A DNA stretch of 6,138 nucleotides. It comes from an uncultured Eubacterium sp. Lineage in GTDB: Bacteria; Bacillota; Clostridia; Lachnospirales; CAG-274. The stretch covers positions 1 through 6,138 of the forward strand of contig UQYD01000070.1 of the NCBI GenBank assembly GCA_900545305.1, written 5' to 3'. The position numbers and the translations under genes are program-made. Numbering within the stretch: the first letter of the stretch is position 1; every line of letters starts with the position of its first letter. This document shows, piece after piece, positions 6,072 to 6,138 of this stretch. The notes beneath the pieces were generated by a model that saw only the letters and a list, made by a program, of their open reading frames with translations, did no database searches and was not told the DNA's origin.

Positions 6072-6138
6072 ATGAATGAGAAGAATTCGTCTATAGCTAT
6101 TGATGGACCAGCTGGTTCTGGCAAAAGTACTGTTGCAA
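6072..6138 (+). CDS. cmk: Cytidylate kinase ((d)CMP kinase), 3'-truncated by the window edge
   Basis: Only the first 22 codons and one extra base are present. The product starts MNEKNSSIAIDGPAGSGKST, a beta-strand followed by a Walker A P-loop (GPAGSGKS, residues 12-19). The phrase IAIDGPAGSGKST is characteristic of Cmk, which transfers phosphate from ATP to CMP or dCMP in pyrimidine nucleotide supply. The start is well placed: GGAGGA at 6059-6064 lies 7 bases before ATG 6072, and the gap after aroH is 17 bases. I recall an aroH-cmk neighbourhood in several clostridial genomes, which supports the call. The nucleotide-binding CMP domain and the lid lie outside the window, so other P-loop kinases are not strictly excluded. 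Confidence 0.9.
   Translation, partial: MNEKNSSIAIDGPAGSGKSTVA

Noticed and set aside
1..6138. Mobile element, CRISPR array, tRNA or horizontally acquired island
   Set aside because: No transposase or integrase, no spaced repeats, no cloverleaf, no terminal repeats; base composition looks even and the genes are core functions.

Overview
The window is A+T-rich. Its gene content, its strong Shine-Dalgarno sites (AGGAGG type) and its protein sequences point to a low-GC Firmicute of class Clostridia, probably a Lachnospiraceae-like anaerobe. This is an inference from protein resemblance and gene order, not from a database search. Every convincing gene is on the + strand, and coding is nearly continuous.

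Positions 1-3412 hold the end of a translation operon. It contains pheS (phenylalanyl-tRNA synthetase alpha, cut at its 5' end by the window edge) and the complete pheT (beta subunit). Together they make the alpha2-beta2 enzyme that charges tRNA-Phe. A 13-bp hairpin followed by TTTT (about 3423-3453) lies just after pheT and most likely ends that transcript.

Positions 3413-3554 form the only real intergenic region (142 bases). After the terminator it carries a near-consensus sigma-A promoter (TTGACG, 17-base spacer, extended TGT-TAAAAT). Two short AT-rich inverted repeats lie on and just after it, and a good ribosome-binding site precedes the next gene.

Positions 3555-6138 look like a second operon, with gaps of only 11-17 bases. 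It encodes a MurR/RpiR-family regulator with an HTH domain and a SIS sugar-phosphate-sensing domain, a BaiN/HI0933-family flavoprotein of uncertain function, an AroH-type chorismate mutase, and the first 22 codons of cytidylate kinase (cmk), which runs off the end of the window. Chorismate mutase makes prephenate for phenylalanine and tyrosine, and Cmk makes (d)CDP. How the regulator and the flavoprotein relate to these two enzymes is not evident from the sequence.

The region is mostly ordinary core chromosome. I see no mobile element, CRISPR array, tRNA, rRNA or phage signature, and nothing that I would call an undescribed system. The points most worth a second look are the atypical ligand-binding motif in the SIS domain of the regulator and the unexplained grouping of regulator, flavoprotein, aroH and cmk.
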